Assembly (NCBI GenBank): GCA_018402735.1
Contig: JAGYIF010000002.1
Location: 310,001 to 374,000 of the forward strand
Source of the DNA: Pelagibacteraceae bacterium
GTDB taxonomy: Bacteria; Pseudomonadota; Alphaproteobacteria; Pelagibacterales; Pelagibacteraceae
Length of the DNA: 64,000 nt
Direction of reading: 5' to 3'
Both the position numbers and the translations under genes were made by a program. Of the stretch, positions 54,516 through 63,975 are shown piece by piece; position 1 is the stretch's first letter, and each line of letters starts with the position of its first letter. A model generated the notes under the pieces. That model was given only the letters and a program-made list of their open reading frames with translations. It was not told the origin of the DNA and made no database searches.

Positions 54516-54530
54516 GGAAGAATTTTATTA

Positions 54531-54554
54531 AGGGGCGGTCTAAAAACCGCCCCT
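54531..54554 (-). terminator. GC-rich hairpin after the symporter operon
   Basis: AGGGGCGGT (54531-54539) and ACCGCCCCT (54546-54554) form a perfect 9-bp stem with a 6-nt loop, 13 nt beyond the symporter stop codon in its transcription direction. The following RNA is UAAUAAAAUU, so the U-tract is poor. It may terminate transcription partly or protect the 3' end of the symporter mRNA. Confidence 0.7.
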
Positions 54555-54567
54555 AAAATATAACTAA

Positions 54568-56403
54568 TTATGTATGTTTGATAACTGTTCTACCGCTTGG
54601 TATACGAATATCATCAACCATTTTTTGAGTAGCAGCATCTGGCTCTTCAGTAGCTAAGCTTACAACAACCATTGCAACTAAGCTTACAGAAGCACCGATG
54701 ATACCAAATCGTAGATTGTCGATTCCTAACCAAGGTGTTTGGTTCATAAATGTAGGTCCTACGTATATCAAATACCAAGTTCCTGAAATTAAACCAGCCA
54801 ACATTCCTGCGATAGCACCTTGTCTTGTAGCTCTCTTCCACCATACACCTAAAACAAGTGGGAAGAATAACCCAGACATCGCAAAATCGAATGCCCAAGC
54901 AACAGCACCAAGAATTGAGGTTAATCTCATGGAAGCAATGTATGCTGCAGCCACTCCGATTATTACTAATCCTAAACGAGCAATTAGTAACCTCTTCTTA
55001 ACGTCCGCTTTCGGGTCAATCATTTTGTAGTAAACGTCGTGCGATATGCAATTGGCCATTGCAAGAATTAATCCGTCTGCAGTTGACATAGCAGCTGCCA
55101 TTCCTCCAGCAGCAACCAATCCTGAAACCACATAAGGTAATCCAGCAACTTCTGGCGTAGCTAACACAACAACGTCACCTCGCATGAACCACTCGTTCAA
55201 TTGAAGAATACCGTCATTATTGAAGTCAACAATAAATGCTTGCTTCACGCCAATCCAGTTTTTCACCCATTCAATAGCCATAACTTGATCAATCGGTTTC
55301 CCAATGATCGAAGTTGCTTGATTAGGATCTATCAACATAATTTTTGATAGTGTCGCTAACATAGGTGCTGAGAAGTATAGCAAGAAGATAAAGAACAATG
55401 ACCAAGCCACTGATCTTCTAGCTGAAGTTACGTTTGGAGTTGTGAAATATCTCATTAGGATATGTGGTAAAGAAGCTGTTCCTACCATCATACAAATCGC
55501 TAACGAAATAAACTTCCATGCAGCCATTGCGCCTTCAGGAGCAGTAGCATGTGGAGTGCTTATATAAGATAGTCCTCCCGGAACGCCTGCAGCTTTCATA
55601 GCCGCGGCAGTATTTTTCACTAGTCCGTATTGCGCTTCTAGTTCTGCAATTCTTGCAACTTCACTTCCCAAGGTAAAGTGAGGAAAAAGTCCAAAATCAC
55701 CTCTAAGAGAAATCCAAAAAATTGGAAGAAGATAAGCAATAATTAGAACGATATACTGAGCCACCTGTGTCCAAGTAACTGCTCGCATTCCGCCAAGCAT
55801 TGAACATAACAATATACTTATTAGACCTACCCATACTCCTGCACCGAAAGGAATACCAAGAGCTCTAGAAGCAATTGTACCAGTTGCGTTAATTTGTGCT
55901 GTCACGTAAGTGAATGACGCTAACACCAAAACTAACACTGCGCAGAAACGAGCAAAGTTTCCACCGTATCTAGTTCCGATGAAATCGGGAACCGTGTAAC
56001 AACCAAACTTTCGTAAGTATGGAGCAAGTAGTGTTGATACTAAAACGTATCCACCAGTCCATCCCACTAGAAACGCCATGTAAGTATATCCACCGTAGTA
56101 AATACCACCAGCCATTGCAACGAACGAAGCTCCAGACATCCAGTCTGCCGCAGTCGCCATTCCATTGAATACTGTTGGAACTTCTCTACCTGAAACATAA
56201 TACTCACTGACGTTCATTGTTCTCGATAAAACACCAATTAGCGCATAAATCGCAATTGTGAATGTCAAAAACAATATTCCAATCATTTTTGCGGACACAC
56301 CATTTTTCTCGGCGATCATCATCGCAAAGAAAAACAATAAAAAGCCCCCAGTGTAGAAACCGTAAATTTTCGGAAGGTTATCGACAAATTTGCCTTTAAA
56401 CAT
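54568..56403 (-). CDS. Sodium:solute symporter, large subunit (VC_2705-type; acetate/monocarboxylate transporter-like)
   Basis: A 611-residue SSS-family transporter with about 13 membrane helices. NVSEYYVSGREVPTVFNGMATAADWMSGASFVAMAGGIYY near 66-105 and RFCAVLVLVLASFTYVTAQINATG near 152 resemble ActP-type cation/acetate symporters. Long periplasmic insertions (about 250-290, 370-410) and the paired DUF4212 partner fit the VC_2705 subfamily. The gene is G/C-richer than its neighbours: I counted 30 G/C in bases 55141-55200, suggesting strong codon selection and high expression. It lies 3 nt after the small subunit. Substrate is inferred. Confidence 0.92.
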   Translation of the reverse strand: MFKGKFVDNLPKIYGFYTGGFLLFFFAMMIAEKNGVSAKMIGILFLTFTIAIYALIGVLSRTMNVSEYYVSGREVPTVFNGMATAADWMSGASFVAMAGGIYYGGYTYMAFLVGWTGGYVLVSTLLAPYLRKFGCYTVPDFIGTRYGGNFARFCAVLVLVLASFTYVTAQINATGTIASRALGIPFGAGVWVGLISILLCSMLGGMRAVTWTQVAQYIVLIIAYLLPIFWISLRGDFGLFPHFTLGSEVARIAELEAQYGLVKNTAAAMKAAGVPGGLSYISTPHATAPEGAMAAWKFISLAICMMVGTASLPHILMRYFTTPNVTSARRSVAWSLFFIFLLYFSAPMLATLSKIMLIDPNQATSIIGKPIDQVMAIEWVKNWIGVKQAFIVDFNNDGILQLNEWFMRGDVVVLATPEVAGLPYVVSGLVAAGGMAAAMSTADGLILAMANCISHDVYYKMIDPKADVKKRLLIARLGLVIIGVAAAYIASMRLTSILGAVAWAFDFAMSGLFFPLVLGVWWKRATRQGAIAGMLAGLISGTWYLIYVGPTFMNQTPWLGIDNLRFGIIGASVSLVAMVVVSLATEEPDAATQKMVDDIRIPSGRTVIKHT

Positions 56404-56406
56404 AAT

Positions 56407-56682
56407 TTAATCCTCCGTTTTTTCCGCATCGCTAACGCCATGCTTCATATCTATCTCTTCCTGCTTGCCAGAAGACCAAAAGATTAAAATCACGAATGCT
56501 GCAAGTGAACCTTGTGCACACATGTAATAACTTAGTGGATATCCTAACAAAGGAACATTGACAGAGTTTAATTGGTAGCCAAACATAAAGATGACGATTG
56601 AAAAGAAAAACCAAAGCGCTAATGTTATTCTCATTAGTCCTTTGGTATCATTCCAATGCGCCTCAAGTTTAGAAGTAGCCAT
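56407..56682 (-). CDS. Sodium:solute symporter small subunit (DUF4212)
   Basis: A 91-residue protein with two membrane helices (LALWFFFSIVIFMFGYQL and YYMCAQGSLAAFVILIFW). The layout HWNDTKGLMRITLALWF plus GYPLSYYMCAQGS is the DUF4212 signature found before VC_2705-type symporters. It ends 3 nt before the large subunit. A strong Shine-Dalgarno (AAGGGAG) lies 9 nt before the ATG, unusual here and consistent with high expression. Confidence 0.94.
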   Translation of the reverse strand: MATSKLEAHWNDTKGLMRITLALWFFFSIVIFMFGYQLNSVNVPLLGYPLSYYMCAQGSLAAFVILIFWSSGKQEEIDMKHGVSDAEKTED

Positions 56683-56709
56683 TGATTTTCTCCCTTGTTT
56701 ATTTTTAAA

Positions 56710-56743
56710 ATTATAATGAACCTACTTAAGTTTTCAGTTAAGT
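56710..56743 (-). promoter_or_regulatory. Promoter and possible operator of the symporter operon
   Basis: On the minus strand TATAAT occupies 56715-56710, with ACTGAA 17 nt upstream at the -35 position (weak match). ACTTAA (56724-56729) and TTAAGT (56738-56743) form a perfect 6-bp inverted repeat with an 8-nt centre over the -35 zone. The arrangement suits activator or repressor binding. It leaves about 27 nt between the -10 and the DUF4212 start. Confidence 0.45.
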
Positions 56744-56846
56744 CAAAGCCAAATCTTGATATTTTTTTTAGATTGATGTTTAAAAATAACGCATTTTCGC
56801 TTTAAAAGTGTAAAAATAATAGCATTTGTTATAGAGATAATTAAAA

Positions 56847-57509
56847 ATGATAAAAAAATTAAAAAATATCGATTTAAATAAGGTTTTAGAGGAAACTAAG
56901 AATTTTTTTATAATATTTGTACTAAATCCATTCATTTATTTACTAAAAGGTGAAAAAAAAATTGAAAATATTGACATTCTTCAGGATTATATTCAGAGAA
57001 AGTCTGCTTTTATTACCCAGGAAACCTTATTTGGTTATTTAAAAACAAGAATAGGAACCAACTACGTCAAGATGTATGAGAATGATGATTTTGTTGCTTC
57101 GATCAATATTGCAAAATGGAATATTTATCTTATTGCAATCCAGGATATGTTATTTTTTTCTTTTTCTTATCTTTATGCAAAAAATAGATACCTAAACAAG
57201 GACGATGCAAAAATTCTTTTTCAAAAAATTTTAAATAAGGAGCTTCACGAAAAAGACCATCCATTACCTAGTGACATTTATCAAAAAAGACTTAAACAGT
57301 TTGAGGAGCGAATTCAAACTGTTAGTTGGATGACTTATTATAAAGATAACCCATTTAAAACCAGTTCTGAGTCTCTTCATTATTGGGCCCCGATTGCAGA
57401 CGAGTTAAAAAATTTAGATAAAGAAATTGTAATTAATTCTATGCAATTAAAATGGAAAAATATTGTGGAAGAGTTTATTAAAATAATTAACATTAATAAA
57501 GTTGTATAA
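56847..57509 (+). CDS. Conserved alphaproteobacterial protein of unknown function
   Basis: A 220-residue protein without signal peptide or certain membrane helices; one hydrophobic stretch ([16 protein letters not shown]) near 20-35 may be amphipathic. Recognisable segments are [24 protein letters not shown] near 49-72 and [24 protein letters not shown] near 82-105; I recall similar segments in alphaproteobacterial proteins sometimes labelled esterase without evidence. Its stop overlaps the SDHAF4-like gene by one base, so the pair is likely coupled. It diverges from the symporter operon over 164 nt. Confidence 0.8.
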   Translation: MIKKLKNIDLNKVLEETKNFFIIFVLNPFIYLLKGEKKIENIDILQDYIQRKSAFITQETLFGYLKTRIGTNYVKMYENDDFVASINIAKWNIYLIAIQDMLFFSFSYLYAKNRYLNKDDAKILFQKILNKELHEKDHPLPSDIYQKRLKQFEERIQTVSWMTYYKDNPFKTSSESLHYWAPIADELKNLDKEIVINSMQLKWKNIVEEFIKIININKVV

Positions 57510-57685
57510 TGAAATCAACATTTGAAAAAAATTCGGCAAAAGCTCTAGTAGAGGCAGGACAAAGAAAAAAGTTACAAGCAAAAAATAAAACCAATAAACC
57601 AGTTAAAGAAATTGGGGGTCCAGACGGACCAGAGCCAACAAGGTTTGGTGACTGGGAAAAAAAGGGAATAGTCTCTGATTTCTAG
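57509..57685 (+). CDS. SDHAF4-like small protein (DUF1674)
   Basis: A 58-residue protein from ATG at 57509 to TAG at 57685. The C-terminal half reads [20 protein letters not shown] then IVSDF, the hallmark of the DUF1674/SDHAF4 family. The mitochondrial member helps flavinylated SdhA assemble into succinate dehydrogenase. The N-terminus is a basic helix. It overlaps the upstream unknown gene by one base and ends one base before the convergent acs stop. sdh genes are not in this window. Confidence 0.9.
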   Translation: MKSTFEKNSAKALVEAGQRKKLQAKNKTNKPVKEIGGPDGPEPTRFGDWEKKGIVSDF

Positions 57686-57686
57686 A

Positions 57687-59633
57687 TTATTTATTTAATC
57701 TATTATCAACCAAACTTTGAACTACGGTTGGGTCTGCCAAAGTAGAAGTATCTCCTAAATTACCATAATCATTTTCTGCAATTTTTCTTAAAATTCTTCT
57801 CATAATTTTTCCAGATCTTGTTTTAGGAAGCCCAGGAGTAAAATGTATTAAGTCTGGTGTTGCAAGAGGTCCAATTTCTTTTCGTACCCATTGAGTTAAT
57901 TCTTTTTTTAATTCGTCACTACCTTGCTGGCCGGCGTTGAGGGTAACGTAGCAATATAAACCATTACCTTTGATTTCGTGAGGGTATCCAACGATTGCAG
58001 CTTCAGCTACTTTTGGATGTGCAACAAATGCACTTTCTATTTCAGCAGTTCCTAAGTTATGACCAGAAACAATTACAACATCATCGACACGGCCGGTGAT
58101 CCAATAATAACCATCCGCATCACGTCTGCAACCATCCCCAGTAAAATATTTTCCATCATACGCTGAAAAATAAGTATCTATAAATCTTTGATGGTCTCCA
58201 TATATAGTTCTCATTTGCCCAGGCCAAGATTGACTTATGCATAAAGTTCCCGAACACTCGCCTTTGAGCTCATTTCCTTTCTCATCGACGATCGCAGGCT
58301 TAATGCCATAGAATGGTTTTGTTGCAGAGCCTGGTTTTAAATCAATTGCCCCTGGTTGTGGTGAAATTAATATTCCACCAGTTTCTGTTTGCCACCACGT
58401 ATCTACAATTGGACAACGCGAATCTCCGACTACTTTATGGTACCAAAGCCACGCCTCCGGATTAATAGGCTCACCGACAGAGCCAAGAAGTTTTAAAGAT
58501 TTTCGATTATATTTTGTCACAAAATTATCTCCCTCGCGCATAAGAGCTCTTAGAGCAGTAGGAGCAGTGTAAAAAATGTTAACTTGATGTTTGTCACAAA
58601 CTTGCCAGAAGCGTCCAGCATCAGGATAATTGGGTACTCCTTCAAATACTAAAGTTGTAGCCCCATTTGCAAGTGGACCATAGACGATATAGCTGTGTCC
58701 GGTTATCCAACCAACATCTGCCGTACACCAATAAATATCACCAGCCTTGTAATTAAAAATATATTCATGAGTCATCGATGCATAAACTATATATCCACCA
58801 GTTGTATGCAAAACTCCTTTAGGCTTTCCAGTCGAACCAGATGTGTACAATATAAATAAAGGATCTTCGGCGTTCATTTCTTCAGGTTGACAAGTTGTGG
58901 ATTCATTATTTGTCAAATCATGATACCAAACATCAATCTTGTTATTCCAAGCAATAGAACCACCCGTATGCTTAAAAACAATATTTTTTTTAACGTTTGA
59001 ACATTTTTTTAAAGCTTCATCTGTATTCTTTTTTAAAGGAATTATTTTTTTACCACGGATACCTTCATCAGCAGTAATGACAAATTCAGATTTACAATCA
59101 ATAATTCTTCCCGCTAAAGAATCAGGAGAAAATCCCCCAAACACTACAGAATGAATAGCTCCAATTCTTGCACAGGCAAGCATAGAGTAAACGGCCGCAG
59201 GAATCATGGGCATATAAATAGTAACCCTGTCGCCTTTTTTAATTCCTATTTTTTTTAATCCATTTGCTAGTTTACAAACTTCATCACTTAATTCTTGATA
59301 ACTTATTTTTTTAGAAACAGAAGGATCATCACCTTCAAAAATAATAGCGGTATGATTTCCTTTTGTAGCTAAATGCCGATCAATACAGTTGTAAGATGCA
59401 TTAAGCGTACCGTCATAAAACCATTTAATTTCTGTTTTACTTTTGCTGTAGGTTACATCCTTAATTTTTGTGTAGGGTTTAATCCAATCAATACGCTTTC
59501 CTTCTTTTGCCCAAAAAGCATCATTGTCGTTTATAGACTCATTGTATTTCTCTTCGTAACTTTTTTTATTTACGAGTCCGATTTTTGACCATTCATCGGT
59601 AACATTAAAAATTTTGTTATGATTTTCAGACAT
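57687..59633 (-). CDS. acs: Acetyl-CoA synthetase
   Basis: A 648-residue AMP-forming enzyme activating acetate. The P-loop [20 protein letters not shown] lies near residue 258, the hinge/A8 region near 510-525 reads [20 protein letters not shown], and the catalytic and acetylated Lys is in [13 protein letters not shown] near 605. The start is 7 nt after a run of seven G that serves as an exaggerated Shine-Dalgarno. It is codirectional with tsaD and the EVE gene (22-nt gap). It fits with the nearby SSS transporter as an acetate uptake and activation set. Confidence 0.97.
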   Translation of the reverse strand: MSENHNKIFNVTDEWSKIGLVNKKSYEEKYNESINDNDAFWAKEGKRIDWIKPYTKIKDVTYSKSKTEIKWFYDGTLNASYNCIDRHLATKGNHTAIIFEGDDPSVSKKISYQELSDEVCKLANGLKKIGIKKGDRVTIYMPMIPAAVYSMLACARIGAIHSVVFGGFSPDSLAGRIIDCKSEFVITADEGIRGKKIIPLKKNTDEALKKCSNVKKNIVFKHTGGSIAWNNKIDVWYHDLTNNESTTCQPEEMNAEDPLFILYTSGSTGKPKGVLHTTGGYIVYASMTHEYIFNYKAGDIYWCTADVGWITGHSYIVYGPLANGATTLVFEGVPNYPDAGRFWQVCDKHQVNIFYTAPTALRALMREGDNFVTKYNRKSLKLLGSVGEPINPEAWLWYHKVVGDSRCPIVDTWWQTETGGILISPQPGAIDLKPGSATKPFYGIKPAIVDEKGNELKGECSGTLCISQSWPGQMRTIYGDHQRFIDTYFSAYDGKYFTGDGCRRDADGYYWITGRVDDVVIVSGHNLGTAEIESAFVAHPKVAEAAIVGYPHEIKGNGLYCYVTLNAGQQGSDELKKELTQWVRKEIGPLATPDLIHFTPGLPKTRSGKIMRRILRKIAENDYGNLGDTSTLADPTVVQSLVDNRLNK

Positions 59634-59640
59634 CTATTAT

Positions 59641-59647
59641 CCCCCCC
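59641..59647 (-). promoter_or_regulatory. Poly-G Shine-Dalgarno of acs
   Basis: On the minus strand seven consecutive G precede AT AATAG ATG, placing the tract 7 nt before the acs start. It can pair with the CCUCC of 16S rRNA only in part. Such a homopolymer is rare in this A/T-rich DNA. Confidence 0.6.
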
Positions 59648-59655
59648 GATTTTTT

Positions 59656-60069
59656 TTATAGTGTACCCATCTTACAAATTATTTTCCAGCTTTTTGGATC
59701 GATGGGCATTACTGACAATCTGCTCTGAGTAATAAGTGATAAATGGCATAATTCCTCATTTTTCTTAATATTTTCTAAGCTTACAGGCCGATCTAGTTTT
59801 TGTTTAAATTTGACCTGTACAGCTACAAATCTTTTTTCTTCATCTGTACTATCTATAAAAGCTGTTTTGATTACTTCAATTATTCCAACAATTTCTTTGC
59901 CGATGTTGGAGTGGTAAAAAAAACACAAATCTCCTTTCGCCATTTTTTTTAAGTTATTAGCCGCTTGATAATTTCGTACCCCATCCCAAGCTGTACCCGC
60001 AGCCCCAGATTTTTTTTGCTGATCAATGGACCAAACGTTTGGTTCTGATTTCATTAACCAATAATTCAT
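59656..60069 (-). CDS. EVE-domain protein (PUA-like)
   Basis: A 137-residue EVE domain from the ATG at 60069, which overlaps the tsaD stop as ATGA; a longer open frame inside tsaD is not supported. MNYWLMKSEPNVWSIDQQ is the diagnostic start, with AWDGVRNYQAANNLKKMAKGDLCFFYHSN near 26-54. EVE domains are thought to bind modified bases in nucleic acids. Coupling to tsaD is seen in many alphaproteobacteria. Confidence 0.94.
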   Translation of the reverse strand: MNYWLMKSEPNVWSIDQQKKSGAAGTAWDGVRNYQAANNLKKMAKGDLCFFYHSNIGKEIVGIIEVIKTAFIDSTDEEKRFVAVQVKFKQKLDRPVSLENIKKNEELCHLSLITQSRLSVMPIDPKSWKIICKMGTL

Positions 60070-61145
60070 GAATGATTTACTCCCGATCCTTTTAAAAAAG
60101 GCGCTTTGGGATCTAGTGGCCACCTTGGTCTTGCGGCAAATGTTACGTCGTCAACTAATCTTTTTTTATAACGCTCTATTCCCGCCCAAGCAATCATGGC
60201 AGCATTATCAGTACAAAGTTCAGCGGGAGGAAAAATATATTTAAAATTCATATCTGCACACACTTGCTGCAAATTCTTTCTGATAGTTTTATTTGATGCA
60301 ACACCACCCGCAATAACAAAATAATTTTCCTTATTTTTTTTATTATTTTGCAAAAACATTTCCATGGCTTTTTTACATTTAACTTTTAGAATCTCGTTAA
60401 TAGTATGTTGAAAAGAAGCTGCCATATTATATTTGTCTTGTTTATTTTTAATTTTTTTAGAAGCATGTAGAACGGCAGTTTTTAATCCAGCAAAAGAAAG
60501 GTTGCAGCCACTCGTATGCAAGATAGGTTTTGGTAAAACGAACCCAATTTTATCCCCATTTTCCGCGTATTTTTCAATTTGGGGTCCTCCTGGAAACTCT
60601 ATTCCAAGTATTTTTGCCGTCTTGTCAAAAGCCTCTCCAAGAGCATCATCAATAGTCGTTCCAAGCCTTTTGTATTTATTGACTCCCCTAACTTCTAAGA
60701 ACTGACTGTGCCCTCCAGAAATTAATAAAAGTAAATAAGGAAATGTTATTTTTTTAACAAGACGAGGACTCAGCGCATGGCCTTCTAAGTGATTAATGGC
60801 AAGAAAAGGTTTTTTTAAAAAAGTGGCAATTGTTTTTGCAGCGCTCATTCCAACCATTAAACAAACTAACAATCCTGGACCTGAGGTTACAGCAACACCT
60901 GTAATCGCCTTCAGTGGTACTTTGCTTTTTTCGATAGCTTTTTTTATAATTATATCAATTTTTTCAACGTGTGATCTTGCTGCTAATTCTGGAACTACTC
61001 CTCCAAAAGGCTTGTGCTCTTCAACCTGGCTGGATATGATATTAGATAAAATATGGACCTTACCATTCTTATCTTCTTTAACGATTGATGCCGCAGTTTC
61101 ATCGCAACTGGTCTCAATACCTAAAAAAATCAACTCTTTCTTCAT
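60066..61145 (-). CDS. tsaD: tRNA N6-adenosine threonylcarbamoyltransferase TsaD
   Basis: A 359-residue ASKHA-fold enzyme completing the t6A37 modification of ANN-decoding tRNAs. LGIETSCDETAASIV is at residues 8-22, the metal-binding NHLEGHALSPRL near 115, LLLISGGHSQFLEVRG near 137, and VIAGGVASNKTIR near 274. It diverges from hemC over 68 nt and leads into the EVE gene. Confidence 0.97.
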   Translation of the reverse strand: MKKELIFLGIETSCDETAASIVKEDKNGKVHILSNIISSQVEEHKPFGGVVPELAARSHVEKIDIIIKKAIEKSKVPLKAITGVAVTSGPGLLVCLMVGMSAAKTIATFLKKPFLAINHLEGHALSPRLVKKITFPYLLLLISGGHSQFLEVRGVNKYKRLGTTIDDALGEAFDKTAKILGIEFPGGPQIEKYAENGDKIGFVLPKPILHTSGCNLSFAGLKTAVLHASKKIKNKQDKYNMAASFQHTINEILKVKCKKAMEMFLQNNKKNKENYFVIAGGVASNKTIRKNLQQVCADMNFKYIFPPAELCTDNAAMIAWAGIERYKKRLVDDVTFAARPRWPLDPKAPFLKGSGVNHS

Positions 61146-61213
61146 TTTATGCGACCTCCCGTCGCTTAATATTTAATACTAATATAATGGAAAATAATAT
61201 TTAAACACAAAAA

Positions 61214-62179
61214 ATGACATTAAAAGAAAAACTAATAATAGGAAGTAGAGGCAGCAGGCTTTCTCTAGCCCAAGCCGAACATTTTAAAGACGAGCTACTT
61301 CTCGCAAATCCACAGCTTAGATCTGAACAAATAGAGATTAAAGTAATAAAAACATCAGGCGATAAATTTAAAATTGAAAATTTAGCAACCATGGGAGGCA
61401 AAGGTCTTTTTGTCAAAGAGATTGAGCAAGAATTAATTAATATGAATATTGATTTTGCCGTTCATTCATTAAAAGACGTTCCCACTTTTGGTTCCGACTC
61501 TTTAATTCTTGCTGCTTTCTTAAAAAGAAAAGATGAGAGAGATGCTTTTATTTCTCCAATAGCAAAATCTTTTGAACAATTAAAACCAGGCTCCACAGTT
61601 GGCACTTCTTCAGTAAGAAGAATTGCCCAATTAAAAAAATTAAGAAATGATTTAAATATTATTACCATGAGAGGAAATATTGATACAAGAATCGAAAAAG
61701 TTAAAGAAGGAATTTATGATTCTATTGTTCTTGCTTACGCAGGATTAAAACGACTTGGTTTTCATAATTACGTTTCAGAAATATTTGAAAAAGATAAAAT
61801 GTTACCAGCTGCTGGGCAGGGCGTCGTTACTATACAATGTAGAGCAAATGATTTTGAAATGATTAAACTTTTAGATTCTGTGAATGATAAAGAAACAGAA
61901 ATTATCGTTAATGCCGAAAGAAGCTTTTTGCATCGGGTAAATGGAGCTTGCGATACCCCGGTTGCTGTTAATGCCGTTTTAAATGATGATGGCGAGATTT
62001 TTGTGCGCGCAGAATTGTTATCGTTAGATGGAACAAAAGTATTTTATGCACACAAAACAGGTATTTCAGAAAATGCAGCAATAATAGGACTGGATGTTGC
62101 TGAAGAAATTTTAGACAAAGCTGGTCATGATTTTATAGTCTCGGAGACTAAACTTGCACATACTATTCACAAGACCTGA
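61214..62179 (+). CDS. hemC: Porphobilinogen deaminase (hydroxymethylbilane synthase)
   Basis: A 321-residue heme-pathway enzyme. IIGSRGSRLSLAQAEHFKDEL starts the fold, the catalytic Asp is in FAVHSLKDVP near 85, SSVRRIAQLKKLR near 133 binds substrate, and the dipyrromethane cofactor attaches to Cys in HRVNGACDTPVAV near 247. It overlaps hemD by 26 nt. Confidence 0.97.
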   Translation: MTLKEKLIIGSRGSRLSLAQAEHFKDELLLANPQLRSEQIEIKVIKTSGDKFKIENLATMGGKGLFVKEIEQELINMNIDFAVHSLKDVPTFGSDSLILAAFLKRKDERDAFISPIAKSFEQLKPGSTVGTSSVRRIAQLKKLRNDLNIITMRGNIDTRIEKVKEGIYDSIVLAYAGLKRLGFHNYVSEIFEKDKMLPAAGQGVVTIQCRANDFEMIKLLDSVNDKETEIIVNAERSFLHRVNGACDTPVAVNAVLNDDGEIFVRAELLSLDGTKVFYAHKTGISENAAIIGLDVAEEILDKAGHDFIVSETKLAHTIHKT

Positions 62180-62843
62180 GCTAGAGTCGGTTTATCTTGC
62201 TAAGAAATTTATCCAATTAGGTCATCAGGCAAGTATTTTTCCTGTGCTCAATATCGTAAAAAAAAATATTATTAATATTAATTTTTCAAATTATCATTCT
62301 GTTGTATTTACCAGTTCCAATGCTGTTTTGTGTCTAGATCAAGAAGGAAGTTCGAGCATTAGATGTTATTGCGTGGGCCCTGCAACAGCAGAGCAAGCCA
62401 GAAAAAAAGGATTTACGGATATTGTAACAGCCGGGGGCAACTATCAGCAGTTAAAAGAAACAATTTTAAATCTTTCTAACAAAACAGAAGGGAAATTTTT
62501 GTACTTAAGAGGAGAATACATTTCTAATGATCTAGAAAAAGACTTAACAGACGAAGGATACCGGGTAGATAGTTTTGTGAATTACACAACATTTCCCAAT
62601 CCCGACTTCGATCAACAAACGCTACAAATTTTTAAAGACCAGAATATTGATTTAATTTTCATATATTCAAAAAGGTCAGCTGAACATCTTTTGAAATTAA
62701 TTCTTAATAATCATTTAGAGTCGAAGTGCAATTTAATTCAGTTACGATGTATCAGTGAAAATGTTTTTTACCCTCTACAAAAAGTTAAATGGAAAAATAT
62801 CAAAATGTTTTCTCCAGGTAATGAGGAGTTAAGTCTTGATTAG
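62154..62843 (+). CDS. hemD: Uroporphyrinogen-III synthase
   Basis: A 229-residue HemD. HILFTRPELESVYLAKKF is the N-terminal strand, VVFTSSNAVLCL near 50 and IFIYSKRSAEHLLKLI near 170 are family markers. The start is a TTG at 62154, the only initiator before the conserved strand, inside the last 26 nt of hemC. Low sequence conservation is normal for HemD; position after hemC supports the call. With hemE, hemH and hemJ in the window, five heme genes are in two groups. Confidence 0.9.
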   Translation: MHILFTRPELESVYLAKKFIQLGHQASIFPVLNIVKKNIININFSNYHSVVFTSSNAVLCLDQEGSSSIRCYCVGPATAEQARKKGFTDIVTAGGNYQQLKETILNLSNKTEGKFLYLRGEYISNDLEKDLTDEGYRVDSFVNYTTFPNPDFDQQTLQIFKDQNIDLIFIYSKRSAEHLLKLILNNHLESKCNLIQLRCISENVFYPLQKVKWKNIKMFSPGNEELSLD

Positions 62844-62877
62844 ATATCGCTAGAGGTATAGTTTTGTAGGTAGAAGA

Positions 62878-63975
62878 ATGGATACTATTAAAAACTTTTC
62901 TAATTTATTTTTAGATGTCTGGAGTGGAGGAGCTGCAGGAATAAATTTTAATGAAGTTTTTTTTGCTATTATTATTTTTTTGTTATTTCTTCTATTTAGA
63001 GGAATTTTTGCAAAAATTATTATTAGAAAATTAGAAAAATTTGTATCCAAAACAACCAATCAATTCGATATAAAATTAGTTGAGTCTTTAAAAGGACCAG
63101 TTAAGTTTTTCCCTTTAGTAATTGGATTTTTTATTGCCAGTAATTATTTAGATTTTGAGGGGAAGTCATTATTATTTATAGAAAATGTAAATCGTTCTTT
63201 AATGACTATTATAATTTTTTGGTTTATCCACCAGATTGTTGAGCCTATTTCATTTCTTATTAAAAAAATTGAAGATCTTCTATCTAAAGATCTTTTGCAT
63301 TGGATTTTACGGGCCTTTAAAATTATTATTATTATTTTAGGATCAGCTTCTGTATTGGAAATATGGGGAGTTAAAGTTGTTACGATAATTGCTGGTCTAG
63401 GTTTGTTTGGAGTGGCAGTTGCTTTAGGAGCCCAAGATTTGTTTAAAAATTTGATTTCTGGAGTTTTGGTATTGGTAGAGAAAAGATTTAAAATTGGAGA
63501 TTCGATTTCTGTTGAAGGTATTGTTGAAGGCACGGTTGAAAAAATTGGCTTTCGATCCACGGTTATTAGAAAATTTGACAAGTCTTTAGCCATTATTCCA
63601 AATTTTCAATTTGCAGAAAAAGCGGTTACTAATAATACGGAAAGTACTAATCGCAGAATTAATTGGATTCTAGGATTGGAGTATCGAAGTACTTCTGAAC
63701 AATTAATTAAGTGTAGAGATGGAATCCAAAAATATGTTGAAAACAGTCCTGATTTTTATATCTCGACCGATACTCCAGTGAGCGTTAAGTTGCTCAAATT
63801 TTCATCCAGCTCGATTGATATGCGAGTAAGGTGTTTTACAAAAACTAAGGATTATTATGAATGGAACAATGTAAAAGATCGTTTAATTATTGCTATTAAA
63901 GAAATAGTGGAAAAAAATGGAACTTCTTTTGCTTTTCCATCTCAATCTTTGTATGTAGAAAAACTTGAAAAATAA
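62878..63975 (+). CDS. Small-conductance mechanosensitive channel (MscS family)
   Basis: A 365-residue membrane protein with about four to five hydrophobic segments in the first 185 residues. The pore helix TM3 is VVTIIAGLGLFGVAVALGAQ near 170-190, with DLFKNLISGVLVLVEKRFKIGDSI as the start of the beta domain. It gates under hypo-osmotic stress. A good GAAGA leader precedes the ATG, and its stop overlaps the next start by one base. hemD lies 34 nt upstream. Confidence 0.93.
   Translation: MDTIKNFSNLFLDVWSGGAAGINFNEVFFAIIIFLLFLLFRGIFAKIIIRKLEKFVSKTTNQFDIKLVESLKGPVKFFPLVIGFFIASNYLDFEGKSLLFIENVNRSLMTIIIFWFIHQIVEPISFLIKKIEDLLSKDLLHWILRAFKIIIIILGSASVLEIWGVKVVTIIAGLGLFGVAVALGAQDLFKNLISGVLVLVEKRFKIGDSISVEGIVEGTVEKIGFRSTVIRKFDKSLAIIPNFQFAEKAVTNNTESTNRRINWILGLEYRSTSEQLIKCRDGIQKYVENSPDFYISTDTPVSVKLLKFSSSSIDMRVRCFTKTKDYYEWNNVKDRLIIAIKEIVEKNGTSFAFPSQSLYVEKLEK

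Noticed and set aside
60070-60123. Longer EVE-protein start
   Set aside because: It would read through the end of tsaD in another frame; the ATGA overlap at 60069 gives the exact EVE-domain start.
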